Positions 50,406 to 58,712 of a stretch of 60,296 bases of DNA are shown one piece after another. The notes beneath the pieces were generated by a model. It worked only from the letters and a program-made list of their open reading frames with translations, did not search any database and had not been told where the DNA came from. Location of the stretch: assembly GCA_958367245.1 (NCBI GenBank), contig CATXEA010000021.1, positions 1 through 60,296 of the forward strand. The letters run 5' to 3'. The translations under genes and the position numbers were made by a program. This stretch comes from an uncultured Blautia sp. Lineage in GTDB: Bacteria > Bacillota > Clostridia > Lachnospirales > Lachnospiraceae. Within the stretch, counting starts at the first letter, position 1. Each line of letters starts with the position of its first letter.

Positions 50406-51776
50406 ATGAATCAAAAGAGTAAATTGACCTTTGGAAAAATTTTTGAACGCTTTTCCTACGGTTGCGGAGATTTCGGATGTAACATTATTTATACGGCAAT
50501 GTCAGCCTTTCTTCTGTTTTACTATACGGACTATGCAGGAGTAAATGCAATGGCAGTGGGAACCATTATGATGGTATCCAGAATTTTTGACGGTGTCAGC
50601 GACATTATCATGGGAGTAATCGTAGACAGAACAAAATCGCGGTTCGGAAAAGCAAGACCCTGGCTCCTTCGTATGTGTATTCCTTTTGCAGTGTCCGGTA
50701 TTCTGCTGTTTTCCGTACCTGCAAACTGGGCGTCAACACCGAAGCTGGTCTATGTTTTTATCACCTATAACCTTGTTTCAACAGTAATCTACACAGCAAT
50801 CAATGTGCCGTATTCCGCACTGAATGCGCTGATGACACAGGATCCCTATGAGCGTTCTGTTTTAAGTATCTTTCGTAACCTTCTGGCAACTGCGGGAACG
50901 CTTGCTATCAATACCTTTACTCTTCCGATGGTGGAATATTTCGGAAATAATAACGCTGCCTGGACAAAGACGTTCTGTGTGTTCGGAGTTGTTGCGGTAG
51001 CTGCCTTTCTTCTTAATTTCTTTGGAACAAAGGAACGGGTAAGAGAGAATGAAACAGAAGAACAGAAGAAAGAAAACGTACCGTTTATCACAGGAATCAA
51101 GGCGCTTTTCCAGAATAAATACTGGATTATGATGACAGGAATGCTGGCTCTTTTCTTCTTAATGTACTCTGTAAACGGAGGGGCAACCGTATATTACGCA
51201 AAAGACATTCTTGGTGATAAGAATTTGGTAGGAACAATCAATGGAATCTTCAATATCGTGCAGATCTGCGGAATGTTCTTTATTGCAATGCTAGTTAAAA
51301 AATACGGAAAAAGAAACGTATTTTCCCTTGGACTGATTCTGGATATCATCGGTATGCTGATTCTGAATTTCAGCGGCGGTTCAATGGCGGTTATTGTAGT
51401 ATCCAGCGTGGTACGAGGCGTGGGAAATGCCTGCGGCGGAGCAACAATGTGGGCTATGGTTTCCGATACGATAGACTATGGGGAATGGAAAACAGGATAC
51501 CGTACAGAGGGACTTGTAAACAGTGCATGCAGCTTTGGATATAAGATTGGAAACGGTATTGGTTCCGCGCTTTTGGGAGTGATTCTGGAAGTTGGCGGTT
51601 ATGTGGGAACTGCAGCAGTACAGACAGATATGGCGCTTACTTCCATCAAAATTTGTTTCGTATGGATTCCGATTGCAGTTTATGTGGCAGGTCTTGTGAT
51701 TATGAAATTCTGGCATCTGGATAAAGAGTTTGCAGGAATTATCTCAGACCTTAAGGAACGGGCAAAGAATAAATAA
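50406..51776 (+). CDS. GPH-family glycoside-pentoside-hexuronide cation symporter
   Basis: The ATG at 50406 (456 residues) is chosen since similarity starts at KLTFGKIFERFSYGCGDFGCN; a longer frame runs upstream into the promoter region. The protein has twelve predicted helices and the MelB/XylP-type motifs YTDYAGVNAMAVG, RIFDGVSDIIMGVIVDRTKSRFGKARPW and WAMVSDTIDYGEWKTGYRTEG. It imports a glycoside or short oligosaccharide with H+ or Na+. The enzymes encoded after it (GH5, GH43) suggest xylo- or gluco-oligosaccharides. GGAGG lies 10 bases before the start. Confidence 0.92.
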   Translation: MNQKSKLTFGKIFERFSYGCGDFGCNIIYTAMSAFLLFYYTDYAGVNAMAVGTIMMVSRIFDGVSDIIMGVIVDRTKSRFGKARPWLLRMCIPFAVSGILLFSVPANWASTPKLVYVFITYNLVSTVIYTAINVPYSALNALMTQDPYERSVLSIFRNLLATAGTLAINTFTLPMVEYFGNNNAAWTKTFCVFGVVAVAAFLLNFFGTKERVRENETEEQKKENVPFITGIKALFQNKYWIMMTGMLALFFLMYSVNGGATVYYAKDILGDKNLVGTINGIFNIVQICGMFFIAMLVKKYGKRNVFSLGLILDIIGMLILNFSGGSMAVIVVSSVVRGVGNACGGATMWAMVSDTIDYGEWKTGYRTEGLVNSACSFGYKIGNGIGSALLGVILEVGGYVGTAAVQTDMALTSIKICFVWIPIAVYVAGLVIMKFWHLDKEFAGIISDLKERAKNK

Positions 51777-51789
51777 AGGAGAAGGCAAA

Positions 51790-52977
51790 ATGGATAAAAA
51801 AGTAAAAGGTGTAAATCTGGGAAACTGGCTTGTTCTGGAAAAATGGATGAGTCCGGCAGTATTTGCAGGAACAGACGCGGAGGATGAATATTACCTTCCG
51901 CGGCGGCTTTCTCCGGAAGTATATGAGGCAAGAATACGGATTCACAGAGCTGAATACATATCAGAGAGAGACTTTGTAACAATTAAAAGAATGGGAATGG
52001 ACACTGTGAGAATTCCGGTTCCCTACTTTATTTTCGGAGACAGAGAACCGTTTATCGGCTGTGTGGAGGAATTGGATAAAGCGTTTAACTGGGCGGAAAG
52101 ATACGGGCTTAAAATCCTGATCGACTTACATACAGCTCCGGAGGGACAGAATGGTTTCGATAACGGAGGAATCTGCGGTGTCTGCAAATGGGCGCAGAAC
52201 CCGAAGGAAGTAGAATTTGTCCTGACAGTGCTGGAACGTCTGGCAGAGAGATATGGAAAGAGAGAAGGTCTTTGGGGGATTGAAGCGCTCAATGAACCGA
52301 TTATGGAAGGAATGTGGGAAATTTTTGACGTTCCCAACCGCTATCCGGCAGTAGACAAAGAGATGGCAAAAGGATCGGGTCCCATTACTCAGGAATTTCT
52401 GAAAGGTTTTTATAAGGAAGCATATACACGAATCCGCAGATATATGCCGGAGGAAAAATATTTTGTATTCCACGATGGTTTTGATATGACTGCATGGAAG
52501 AATTTCATGCAGGAGCCGGAATATGTCAATGTAGTTCTCGACACACATCAGTATCTGATGACAGCGGAAGCAGCAGGCTGCGGACAGACTCTGGAGGAGT
52601 ATACAGCTTATGTAAAAGAACATTTTCAGAAAGAAATCGAGGAAATGGAAGCCTTTTTTCCGGTAATTTGCGGAGAATGGTGTCTCTTTAATTCTCTTGC
52701 CTGTGGATATGATACTAAGGGTGGAAAAAACGTGTTCAATGGCGTTGACAATGTGGGAAACACCGTTTTAGATGAAGAAAAGAGAGCAGAAATTTATCGG
52801 GCGCTTGCCGGACTCCAGACAGAGGCATGGGACAAAGGACACGGATATTTTTACTGGAGCTATAAGCTTTTGACAGATACGGTAAATGACAAAGGATGGT
52901 TTGGCTGGGATAGCTGGGACTTTGGCAGATGTGTCGATTTCGGCTGGTTTCCTGTGGAGAAAGGAGAAGAAAAATGA
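51790..52977 (+). CDS. GH5 beta-glycosidase, intracellular
   Basis: The start at 51790 (MDKKVKGVNLGNWLVLEKWM, 395 residues) has AAAGGAGAAGG just before it. The protein is a single GH5 barrel with acid/base Glu169 in EALNEP and nucleophile Glu296 in ICGEW. The N-terminal GVNLGNWLVLE pattern is typical of the exo-beta-1,3-glucanase-like branch, so a beta-glucoside or beta-glucan oligosaccharide is a plausible substrate. There is no signal peptide. It lies 13 bases after the symporter and its stop overlaps the next gene (ATGA), so it acts on the imported sugar. Confidence 0.85.
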   Translation: MDKKVKGVNLGNWLVLEKWMSPAVFAGTDAEDEYYLPRRLSPEVYEARIRIHRAEYISERDFVTIKRMGMDTVRIPVPYFIFGDREPFIGCVEELDKAFNWAERYGLKILIDLHTAPEGQNGFDNGGICGVCKWAQNPKEVEFVLTVLERLAERYGKREGLWGIEALNEPIMEGMWEIFDVPNRYPAVDKEMAKGSGPITQEFLKGFYKEAYTRIRRYMPEEKYFVFHDGFDMTAWKNFMQEPEYVNVVLDTHQYLMTAEAAGCGQTLEEYTAYVKEHFQKEIEEMEAFFPVICGEWCLFNSLACGYDTKGGKNVFNGVDNVGNTVLDEEKRAEIYRALAGLQTEAWDKGHGYFYWSYKLLTDTVNDKGWFGWDSWDFGRCVDFGWFPVEKGEEK

Positions 52978-54623
52978 TTACAAATCCAATACTTCCGGGC
53001 TTTAATCCGGACCCCTGTATTTGCAGAAAAGGGGACGATTACTATTTGGCAGTTTCGACTTTTGAATGGTTTCCGGGGATTCCTGTTTACCATTCCAAAG
53101 ACCTGAAAAACTGGGAATTATATACGCATGTGCTCACAGATGACACAGAAGTAGATTTAAAAAAGCTGCCCAGCGCAAAGGGAATCTGGGCGCCCTGCCT
53201 GACCTACTGTGAGGAAGAGGATATGTTCTATGTGGTATATGGGGTAATGAATTCCATGAACGCCAGATATTTTGACGTGGACAATTTCCTTATCAGGGCA
53301 AAGGATATTAAAGGACCGTGGAGCAGACCTGTTTACCTGCATTCCTCCGGTTTTGACGCCTCAATCCTGCATGATACAAACGGAAAAAAATATATTGTTT
53401 CGCTGGAATGGGAGACACGTGAAGGATATGAAAAGCCGGGAGCAATCTGTATGGTAGAGTATTCCCCTGAAAAAGAAGAGATTATCGGTTACCCGAAACG
53501 AATCTGGAGAGGCGGAACAGACAGAGGATGTATCGAAGCGCCTCATCTGACAAAACGTGGAGAATACTACTATATTATGTGTGCGGAAGGCGGTACGGGA
53601 TACAACCATTGTGTAACGATGGGACGTTCCAGAAATGTATGGGGACCTTATGAGAAGGATCCGATGAATCCAATTGTCACAAGTGTTCCGGGAGAGTCTT
53701 ATGAGCGTCAGGACCCCGATCATCTGAAGCCGAAATATTATAATCCGGATTCGATTCTGCAGAAATCAGGTCATGGAAGTTATGTGGAACTTCCGACAGG
53801 AGAGGTCTATCTGGTACATCTCTGTGCAAGACCTTTTGCACCGGAGCTTCGCTGTACACTGGGACGTGAAACTGCCATTCAGAAAATGAGATGGACAGAA
53901 GATAACTGGCTGCGCATGGCGGACGGAAGCAACCTTGCAAAAATGGAAGTAGAAGAGAGCTCTCTTCCGGAATATCCTGTGGAAAAAATACCGGATTTCG
54001 ATGATTTCGATGGGGAGGAGCTTGCAAACTTCTACTATGCGCCCCGTATCATGCCCCGGAATTTTGCAGATGTAAAGGCCAGAAAAGGTTATGTTCGCCT
54101 GCGGGGGCAGGAATCCAGAACCTCTCTGAATAAGGTAAGTATTCTTGCTAGAAAGCTTACAAGTGTTTATGCAAGAATTACTACAAAAATGGAGTTTACA
54201 CCGGAAGTACATCAGCACAGTGCAGGTCTGATTCTTTATTATGACAACATGAATTACATCAACCTCCGGAAGTATTACAGTGAAACACTGGGACAGAGTG
54301 CGTTGTCTATCATCCATCTGGAAAACGGGGAAAAAACGGAATTTCTGAATACAAGAATCCCTGTAGACAACGACAAACCTATTTATCTCAGACTTTATAT
54401 TGAGGGACGCAAATCATGGTTTGAGTGGAGCTATGACGGAGAAATATATGAGAAAATAGGAAGGGTTTTTGACACAACAAAGTTTTCGGATGAGTATTGT
54501 AAGTATGGAGAATTTACCGGAACAATGGTGGGAATCACTTGTGCAGACCGTGTGCTTCACAAAAAATGTGCAGATTTTGACTTCTTTGAGTATAAGGCGG
54601 ATGAAAGCCGTCAGGTAGAATAA
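52974..54623 (+). CDS. GH43 beta-xylosidase, intracellular
   Basis: The start at 52974 (MITNPILPGFNPDPCI, 549 residues) has AAGGAG at a good distance and overlaps the GH5 stop by four bases. The length and layout match the GH43_11 type: a catalytic propeller (about 1-310) with Asp13, Asp128 (GFDASIL) and Glu188 (CIEAPHL), followed by a C-terminal beta-sandwich (about 350-545). Known members are exo-beta-1,4-xylosidases, sometimes with arabinofuranosidase side activity. It is the last gene of the GPH operon. No strong terminator follows. Confidence 0.92.
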   Translation: MITNPILPGFNPDPCICRKGDDYYLAVSTFEWFPGIPVYHSKDLKNWELYTHVLTDDTEVDLKKLPSAKGIWAPCLTYCEEEDMFYVVYGVMNSMNARYFDVDNFLIRAKDIKGPWSRPVYLHSSGFDASILHDTNGKKYIVSLEWETREGYEKPGAICMVEYSPEKEEIIGYPKRIWRGGTDRGCIEAPHLTKRGEYYYIMCAEGGTGYNHCVTMGRSRNVWGPYEKDPMNPIVTSVPGESYERQDPDHLKPKYYNPDSILQKSGHGSYVELPTGEVYLVHLCARPFAPELRCTLGRETAIQKMRWTEDNWLRMADGSNLAKMEVEESSLPEYPVEKIPDFDDFDGEELANFYYAPRIMPRNFADVKARKGYVRLRGQESRTSLNKVSILARKLTSVYARITTKMEFTPEVHQHSAGLILYYDNMNYINLRKYYSETLGQSALSIIHLENGEKTEFLNTRIPVDNDKPIYLRLYIEGRKSWFEWSYDGEIYEKIGRVFDTTKFSDEYCKYGEFTGTMVGITCADRVLHKKCADFDFFEYKADESRQVE

Positions 54624-54671
54624 GCATGGTCTGAAAATTAAAAAATATATAATAAAAAGTTAAAAAATCTC

Positions 54672-54700
54672 TTGAAAAACAGTTCTTTTTGTAGTAGAGT
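54672..54700 (+). promoter_or_regulatory. Predicted promoter of the first MATE gene
   Basis: TTGAAA (54672-54677), 17 bases, TAGAGT (54695-54700). The -10 box is imperfect. Confidence 0.45.
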
Positions 54701-54710
54701 ATCAGTAAAT

Positions 54711-54740
54711 AGCCTGTGGAATCGTAAGATTCTGCGGGCT
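54711..54740 (+). promoter_or_regulatory. Leader hairpin with GUAA tetraloop upstream of the MATE gene
   Basis: A 13-pair stem (54711-54723 with 54728-54740; three G-U wobbles) carries the loop GUAA, which fits the stable GNRA class. It lies at the expected 5' end of the MATE mRNA. The weak GTTTC tail makes a terminator unlikely, so an RNA regulatory or stabilising element is possible. Confidence 0.5.
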
Positions 54741-54771
54741 GTTTCAATGTAGTAAAAGAGGAGGAAAAATT

Positions 54772-56178
54772 ATGGAAAGGACACAGAAACGGACTGCCTT
54801 TTTCAGGAAGTTCATCGGGGACAAAAAGTTTTACATGATGGTACTTGGGATTGCAGTACCAATTATGATTCAGAATGGAATTACAAACTTTGTAAGCCTT
54901 CTGGACAATATTATGATCGGACGAATCGGTACAGAGCAGATGTCCGGCGCGGCAATTGTCAATCAGTTGATTTTTGTTTATAATTTATGTATTTTCGGCG
55001 CAGTATCAGGCGCGGGAATTTTTACGGCGCAGTATTTCGGTCAGAAAGACCATGAGGGTGTGCGCCAGACATTCAGATATAAGCTCTGGATTTCCGCTGT
55101 GCTGACGATCGGAACAGTTATTCTGTTTCTGACAGCAGGAGACCAGCTTATTAATATGTATCTTCACGGAGAGGGAACAGCGCAGGAGCTGGCTGCTACT
55201 CTGAAATACGGAAAACAGTACCTTCTCATTATGCTTGCGGGACTTCCGCCGTTTATGATGGTACAGATTTACGCAAGTACCCTGCGTGAATGCGGCGAGA
55301 CCATGACGCCAATGAAAGCCGGAGTTGCGGCAGTGTGTATCAATCTGGTATTCAATTATCTGTTAATTTACGGAAAATTCGGTTTTCCGGCTCTGGGAGT
55401 ACGAGGCGCGGCAATTGCTACTGTACTTTCCCGTTACATTGAGGCTGTCATTGTAATTACGTGGACGCACCGCCATCAGGAAGCAAATCCTTTTGCAAAG
55501 GGGCTTTATACAACATTGAAAGTTCCGGCGAATCTGACGAAGAAGATTCTGGTTAAAGGAACGCCCCTTCTTCTCAATGAAACTCTGTGGGCTGCTGCAG
55601 TTGCCATGCTTGCCCAGTGCTATTCCGTCCGCGGATTAAATGTAGTGGCAGCGCAGAATATTTCCAATACTATCGGAAATGTATTTAATATCGTATTTAT
55701 CGCACTCGGAGATTCTGTTGCCATTGTGGTAGGTCAGCTTCTCGGAGCAGGAGATATGAAAAAAGCCCGTGATACAGACAATAAGATGATTGCCTTTTCC
55801 GTTATGTGCTGTATGGGTGTGGCTGCTGTAATGCTTGTGCTGGCGCCTCTTTTTCCACAGCTTTATAACACCAATAATCAGGCGCGTGAGCTTGCGAAAG
55901 CGTTTATCATCATCACAGCGTTATGTATGCCTCACAATGCTTTTCTCCATGCTGCGTATTTTACCCTGCGTTCCGGCGGAAAAACGATTATCACCTTCCT
56001 GTTCGACAGCGTATTTATCTGGGTTGTCAGCGTAACATTAGCCTTTACCTTAAGCCGTTTTACGGATATGAATGTTATTCTCATTTACACTATTGTGCAG
56101 CTCGCTGATCTGATTAAATGTTTCATAGGATTTATTCTTGTGAAAAAGGGCGTATGGCTGCAGAATATTGTGTCATAA
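54772..56178 (+). CDS. MATE-family efflux transporter (first)
   Basis: The 468-residue protein has the twelve-helix, two-lobe MATE architecture, with paired signatures such as AVPIMIQNGITNFVSLLDNIMIGRIG and NETLWAAAVAMLAQCYSVRG. It would export drugs or metabolites by cation antiport. AGAGGAGG precedes the ATG. It is convergent with a TetR-type repressor gene, sharing a bidirectional terminator. Its leader holds a marked hairpin. Substrate unknown. Confidence 0.92.
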   Translation: MERTQKRTAFFRKFIGDKKFYMMVLGIAVPIMIQNGITNFVSLLDNIMIGRIGTEQMSGAAIVNQLIFVYNLCIFGAVSGAGIFTAQYFGQKDHEGVRQTFRYKLWISAVLTIGTVILFLTAGDQLINMYLHGEGTAQELAATLKYGKQYLLIMLAGLPPFMMVQIYASTLRECGETMTPMKAGVAAVCINLVFNYLLIYGKFGFPALGVRGAAIATVLSRYIEAVIVITWTHRHQEANPFAKGLYTTLKVPANLTKKILVKGTPLLLNETLWAAAVAMLAQCYSVRGLNVVAAQNISNTIGNVFNIVFIALGDSVAIVVGQLLGAGDMKKARDTDNKMIAFSVMCCMGVAAVMLVLAPLFPQLYNTNNQARELAKAFIIITALCMPHNAFLHAAYFTLRSGGKTIITFLFDSVFIWVVSVTLAFTLSRFTDMNVILIYTIVQLADLIKCFIGFILVKKGVWLQNIVS

Positions 56179-56191
56179 AACAGTGAGTCGT

Positions 56192-56227
56192 AAAAAATCC
56201 ATGACAAATAAGTCGTGGATTTTTTTA
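56192..56227. terminator. Bidirectional terminator between MATE and TetR-type genes
   Basis: AAAATCCATGAC and GTCGTGGATTTT pair along 12 positions with one wobble, flanked by A and T runs. It overlaps the last codon of the minus-strand regulator. Confidence 0.88.
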
Positions 56228-56740
56228 CATTGTCCGATTCAGCTCACCGATAATCTTCACTACCTTTTCCACACCGTATTTCCGGCATTTCTGGAAGGCG
56301 TAGCAGCCGCCATAAATACGGTAGGTGAGGACAATCTGAAAATCAGGGTCATTTGCAGAGTCAGGGAATTGAAGAGAAATCAGTTTCCGCAGCTCTTCGG
56401 CAATCTGCGGAATCAGCAGGTGACTCCGATTACCGGAAAAAAGGATATCCAGAATGCGCTCGCTGGCATAATATGCCTGAGAAAGCTCCTGAACAAAGGC
56501 GACGGAATCACTGAGTACATATTCCGGATGAGGAATATCACGGAAAGACTGAAGAGCCTGTGTTTCCAGCTCGTCCGATAACTCGTATATATCATGGTAA
56601 TAGGTGTAGAAAGTAGATTTATTGATTTCTGCTTTTTGGCAAAGTTCGTTCACATGTATTTTTTCAAGAGGAAGCTTCGCGCGCAGTTCCAGAAATGCGT
56701 TAGCAATGCTTCTTTTTGTCTTTTTTACCCGAATATCCAT
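56225..56740 (-). CDS. TetR/AcrR-family transcriptional regulator
   Basis: The ATG at 56740 (171 residues, MDIRVKKTKRSIANAF) is preferred over an upstream TTG at 56752 for lack of room for a ribosome site there. The N-terminal helix-turn-helix lies at about residues 25-50 (IHVNELCQKAEINKSTFYTYYHDIYEL), the standard TetR pattern; the rest is a helical ligand domain. A perfect palindrome, TGTCGG-ttat-CCGACA, lies 27 bases upstream and is the likely autoregulatory operator. Targets may be itself, the nearby MATE gene or the divergent glgB. Confidence 0.9.
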   Translation of the reverse strand: MDIRVKKTKRSIANAFLELRAKLPLEKIHVNELCQKAEINKSTFYTYYHDIYELSDELETQALQSFRDIPHPEYVLSDSVAFVQELSQAYYASERILDILFSGNRSHLLIPQIAEELRKLISLQFPDSANDPDFQIVLTYRIYGGCYAFQKCRKYGVEKVVKIIGELNRTM

Positions 56741-56766
56741 CCTGTTTTCCAACCTTTCTTAAAAAA

Positions 56767-56782
56767 TGTCGGTTATCCGACA
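56767..56782. promoter_or_regulatory. Perfect palindrome, candidate TetR operator
   Basis: TGTCGG-TTAT-CCGACA has perfect six-base arms and stands out by G+C content in an A+T-rich gap. It lies immediately upstream of the TetR-type gene. Two further palindromes, GAGAG-ATATA-CTCTC (56809-56823) and CTATAA-TTA-TTATAG (56823-56837), follow on the glgB side. Confidence 0.65.
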
Positions 56783-56864
56783 AAAATAAAAATTTGCTGA
56801 TAGAAAATGAGAGATATACTCTCTATAATTATTATAGTAAGAAAAACAACACTTGTCTATTATC

Positions 56865-56873
56865 TGTTATAAT
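56865..56873 (+). promoter_or_regulatory. Extended -10 promoter of glgB
   Basis: TGTTATAAT is an extended -10 element with no good -35 box at the expected distance. The ATG is only 20 bases on, so the leader must be very short. Confidence 0.5.
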
Positions 56874-56893
56874 ATATTTTAAGGAGAAAGAAA

Positions 56894-58681
56894 ATGGATT
56901 TACTGGGATTTTATTTGGGAGAAGAATTTGAAGCGTATCGTTATCTGGGAGCGCAGCTTACAGAGGGCGGCGTATGTTTCCGTACCTTTGCGCCGGAAGC
57001 GGTAAAAATTTCCGTTATCGGAGAGTTTAACGGATGGACAGAAACACAGATGCAGAAAATCTATGACGGCAACTTCTGGGAAGTATTTATTTCAGGAGCA
57101 GAGAAAGGGATGATGTATAAGTACAGGATTTACAGAAAAGACGGTTCATTTATTGACCACTGCGATCCTTACGGATTTGCTGCAGAGCTTCGTCCGAAAA
57201 ATGCCTCAGTCATTGGAAGTATTGATGAATATAAATTTCAGGACAAGTCATGGATGCGAAAAAGAAAGGTAAACTTTGACCAGCCTTTAAATATTTATGA
57301 GCTTCATGCAGGCTCATGGCGGAAAAAGGGAGATGGAGATACAGACTGGTACGATTACGAAGAACTGGCGGAAAAACTGATTCCGTACTTAAAGGAGACA
57401 GGTTATAACTATCTTGAGCTAATGCCTCTTGCAGAGCATCCCTCCGATGAGTCATGGGGCTACCAGATCACTGGCTTTTTTGCGCCTACTTCCCGGTACG
57501 GAACAGCCGCGCAGCTTCAGGCGTTTGTGGATAAATGTCACAGGAATGATATTGGAGTAATTATGGACTTTGTTCCGGTTCATTTTGCAGTCAATGATTA
57601 CGCTTTGTGGAATTATGACGGAAGCGCGCTTTATGAATATCCTCATCACGATGTGGGAGTCAGCGAATGGGGAAGTTGTAATTTTATGCATTCCAGAGGG
57701 GAGGTTCGCAGCTTCCTGCAGTCTGCGGCAAACTACTGGCTGAAGGAATATCATTTCGACGGAATCCGCATGGATGCGGTACGAAATCTGATTTACTGGA
57801 ACGGTCAGCCTGAGCGGGGAAAAAATATGTCTGCTATTCAGTTTCTTCAAAGGATGAATACAGGACTTAAAGAGCGTTTTCCGGACGCTATGCTCATCGC
57901 GGAGGATTCCACTGCATGTCCGGGAGTGACTGCTCCTGTACAGGAGGGCGGTCTTGGCTTTGATTATAAATGGGATTTGGGATGGATGCACGATACTCTG
58001 GAATTTTTCCAGACGCAGCCGGATATAAGAGCCGACCATATGGGAAAACTTGGTTTTTCCATGCACTATTTTTACAATGAACGATATATTCTTCCTCTTT
58101 CCCACGATGAGGTTGTTCACGGAAAAGCTACGATTCTTCAGAAGATGTATGGAGATTATGAGAATAAATTTCCTCAGGCAAGGCTCTTTTATCTCTATAT
58201 GACAGCGCATCCGGGCAAAAAGTTGAATTTCATGGGGAATGAATTCGGGCAGCTTCGGGAGTGGAGTGAAAAACAGGAACAGGACTGGATGCTGTTTGAT
58301 TATCCGAAGCATCAGAAATTTTATCAGTTTATGAAGGAACTGAATATCTTTTATCGAAAGCATCCTGCGCTTTATAAGGAGGATTACGAGGGAGAGGGAT
58401 TTCAGTGGGACACTAACTGGACAGGAAGCAGGAGCGTAATGGCGTTTACAAGAAAAGGCGGCGGTCAGAAGCTTCTTTTTCTCTTCAATTTCGAAGATAC
58501 CGGAACCGAAATCAATCTTCAGGAGCTTACGGGAAAAAGCCTGAAGCTTCTTATGGACACAGACTGGGAAAAGTACGATGGAACAACTACTGAAGAAGAG
58601 CGCGTATACCATGCGGAAAAAGGCAGATATGAAATAGAACTTCCCGCCTACGCCGGGAAATGTCTGGAGATAATAGAATAA
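56894..58681 (+). CDS. glgB: 1,4-alpha-glucan branching enzyme (GH13)
   Basis: This 595-residue enzyme makes alpha-1,6 branches in glycogen. An N-terminal CBM48-type domain (about 20-105) precedes the GH13 barrel. Catalytic residues are Asp294 in GIRMDAVRN, Glu337 in LIAEDST and the transition-state Asp405 in LSHDEVVHGK; the branching-enzyme signature NFMGNEFGQ is present. It lacks the longer N1 domain of the 730-residue E. coli type. No other glycogen gene is nearby, so it is separated from a glg operon. AAGGAG precedes the ATG, and a MATE gene follows after 31 bases. Confidence 0.92.
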   Translation: MDLLGFYLGEEFEAYRYLGAQLTEGGVCFRTFAPEAVKISVIGEFNGWTETQMQKIYDGNFWEVFISGAEKGMMYKYRIYRKDGSFIDHCDPYGFAAELRPKNASVIGSIDEYKFQDKSWMRKRKVNFDQPLNIYELHAGSWRKKGDGDTDWYDYEELAEKLIPYLKETGYNYLELMPLAEHPSDESWGYQITGFFAPTSRYGTAAQLQAFVDKCHRNDIGVIMDFVPVHFAVNDYALWNYDGSALYEYPHHDVGVSEWGSCNFMHSRGEVRSFLQSAANYWLKEYHFDGIRMDAVRNLIYWNGQPERGKNMSAIQFLQRMNTGLKERFPDAMLIAEDSTACPGVTAPVQEGGLGFDYKWDLGWMHDTLEFFQTQPDIRADHMGKLGFSMHYFYNERYILPLSHDEVVHGKATILQKMYGDYENKFPQARLFYLYMTAHPGKKLNFMGNEFGQLREWSEKQEQDWMLFDYPKHQKFYQFMKELNIFYRKHPALYKEDYEGEGFQWDTNWTGSRSVMAFTRKGGGQKLLFLFNFEDTGTEINLQELTGKSLKLLMDTDWEKYDGTTTEEERVYHAEKGRYEIELPAYAGKCLEIIE

Positions 58682-58712
58682 AAAGCGTCAGATATGGAAA
58701 GGTGAATTTATT

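Noticed and set aside
57452..58612. A 386-codon minus-strand frame opposite glgB
   Set aside because: Antisense shadow of a well-conserved enzyme; low-complexity composition.
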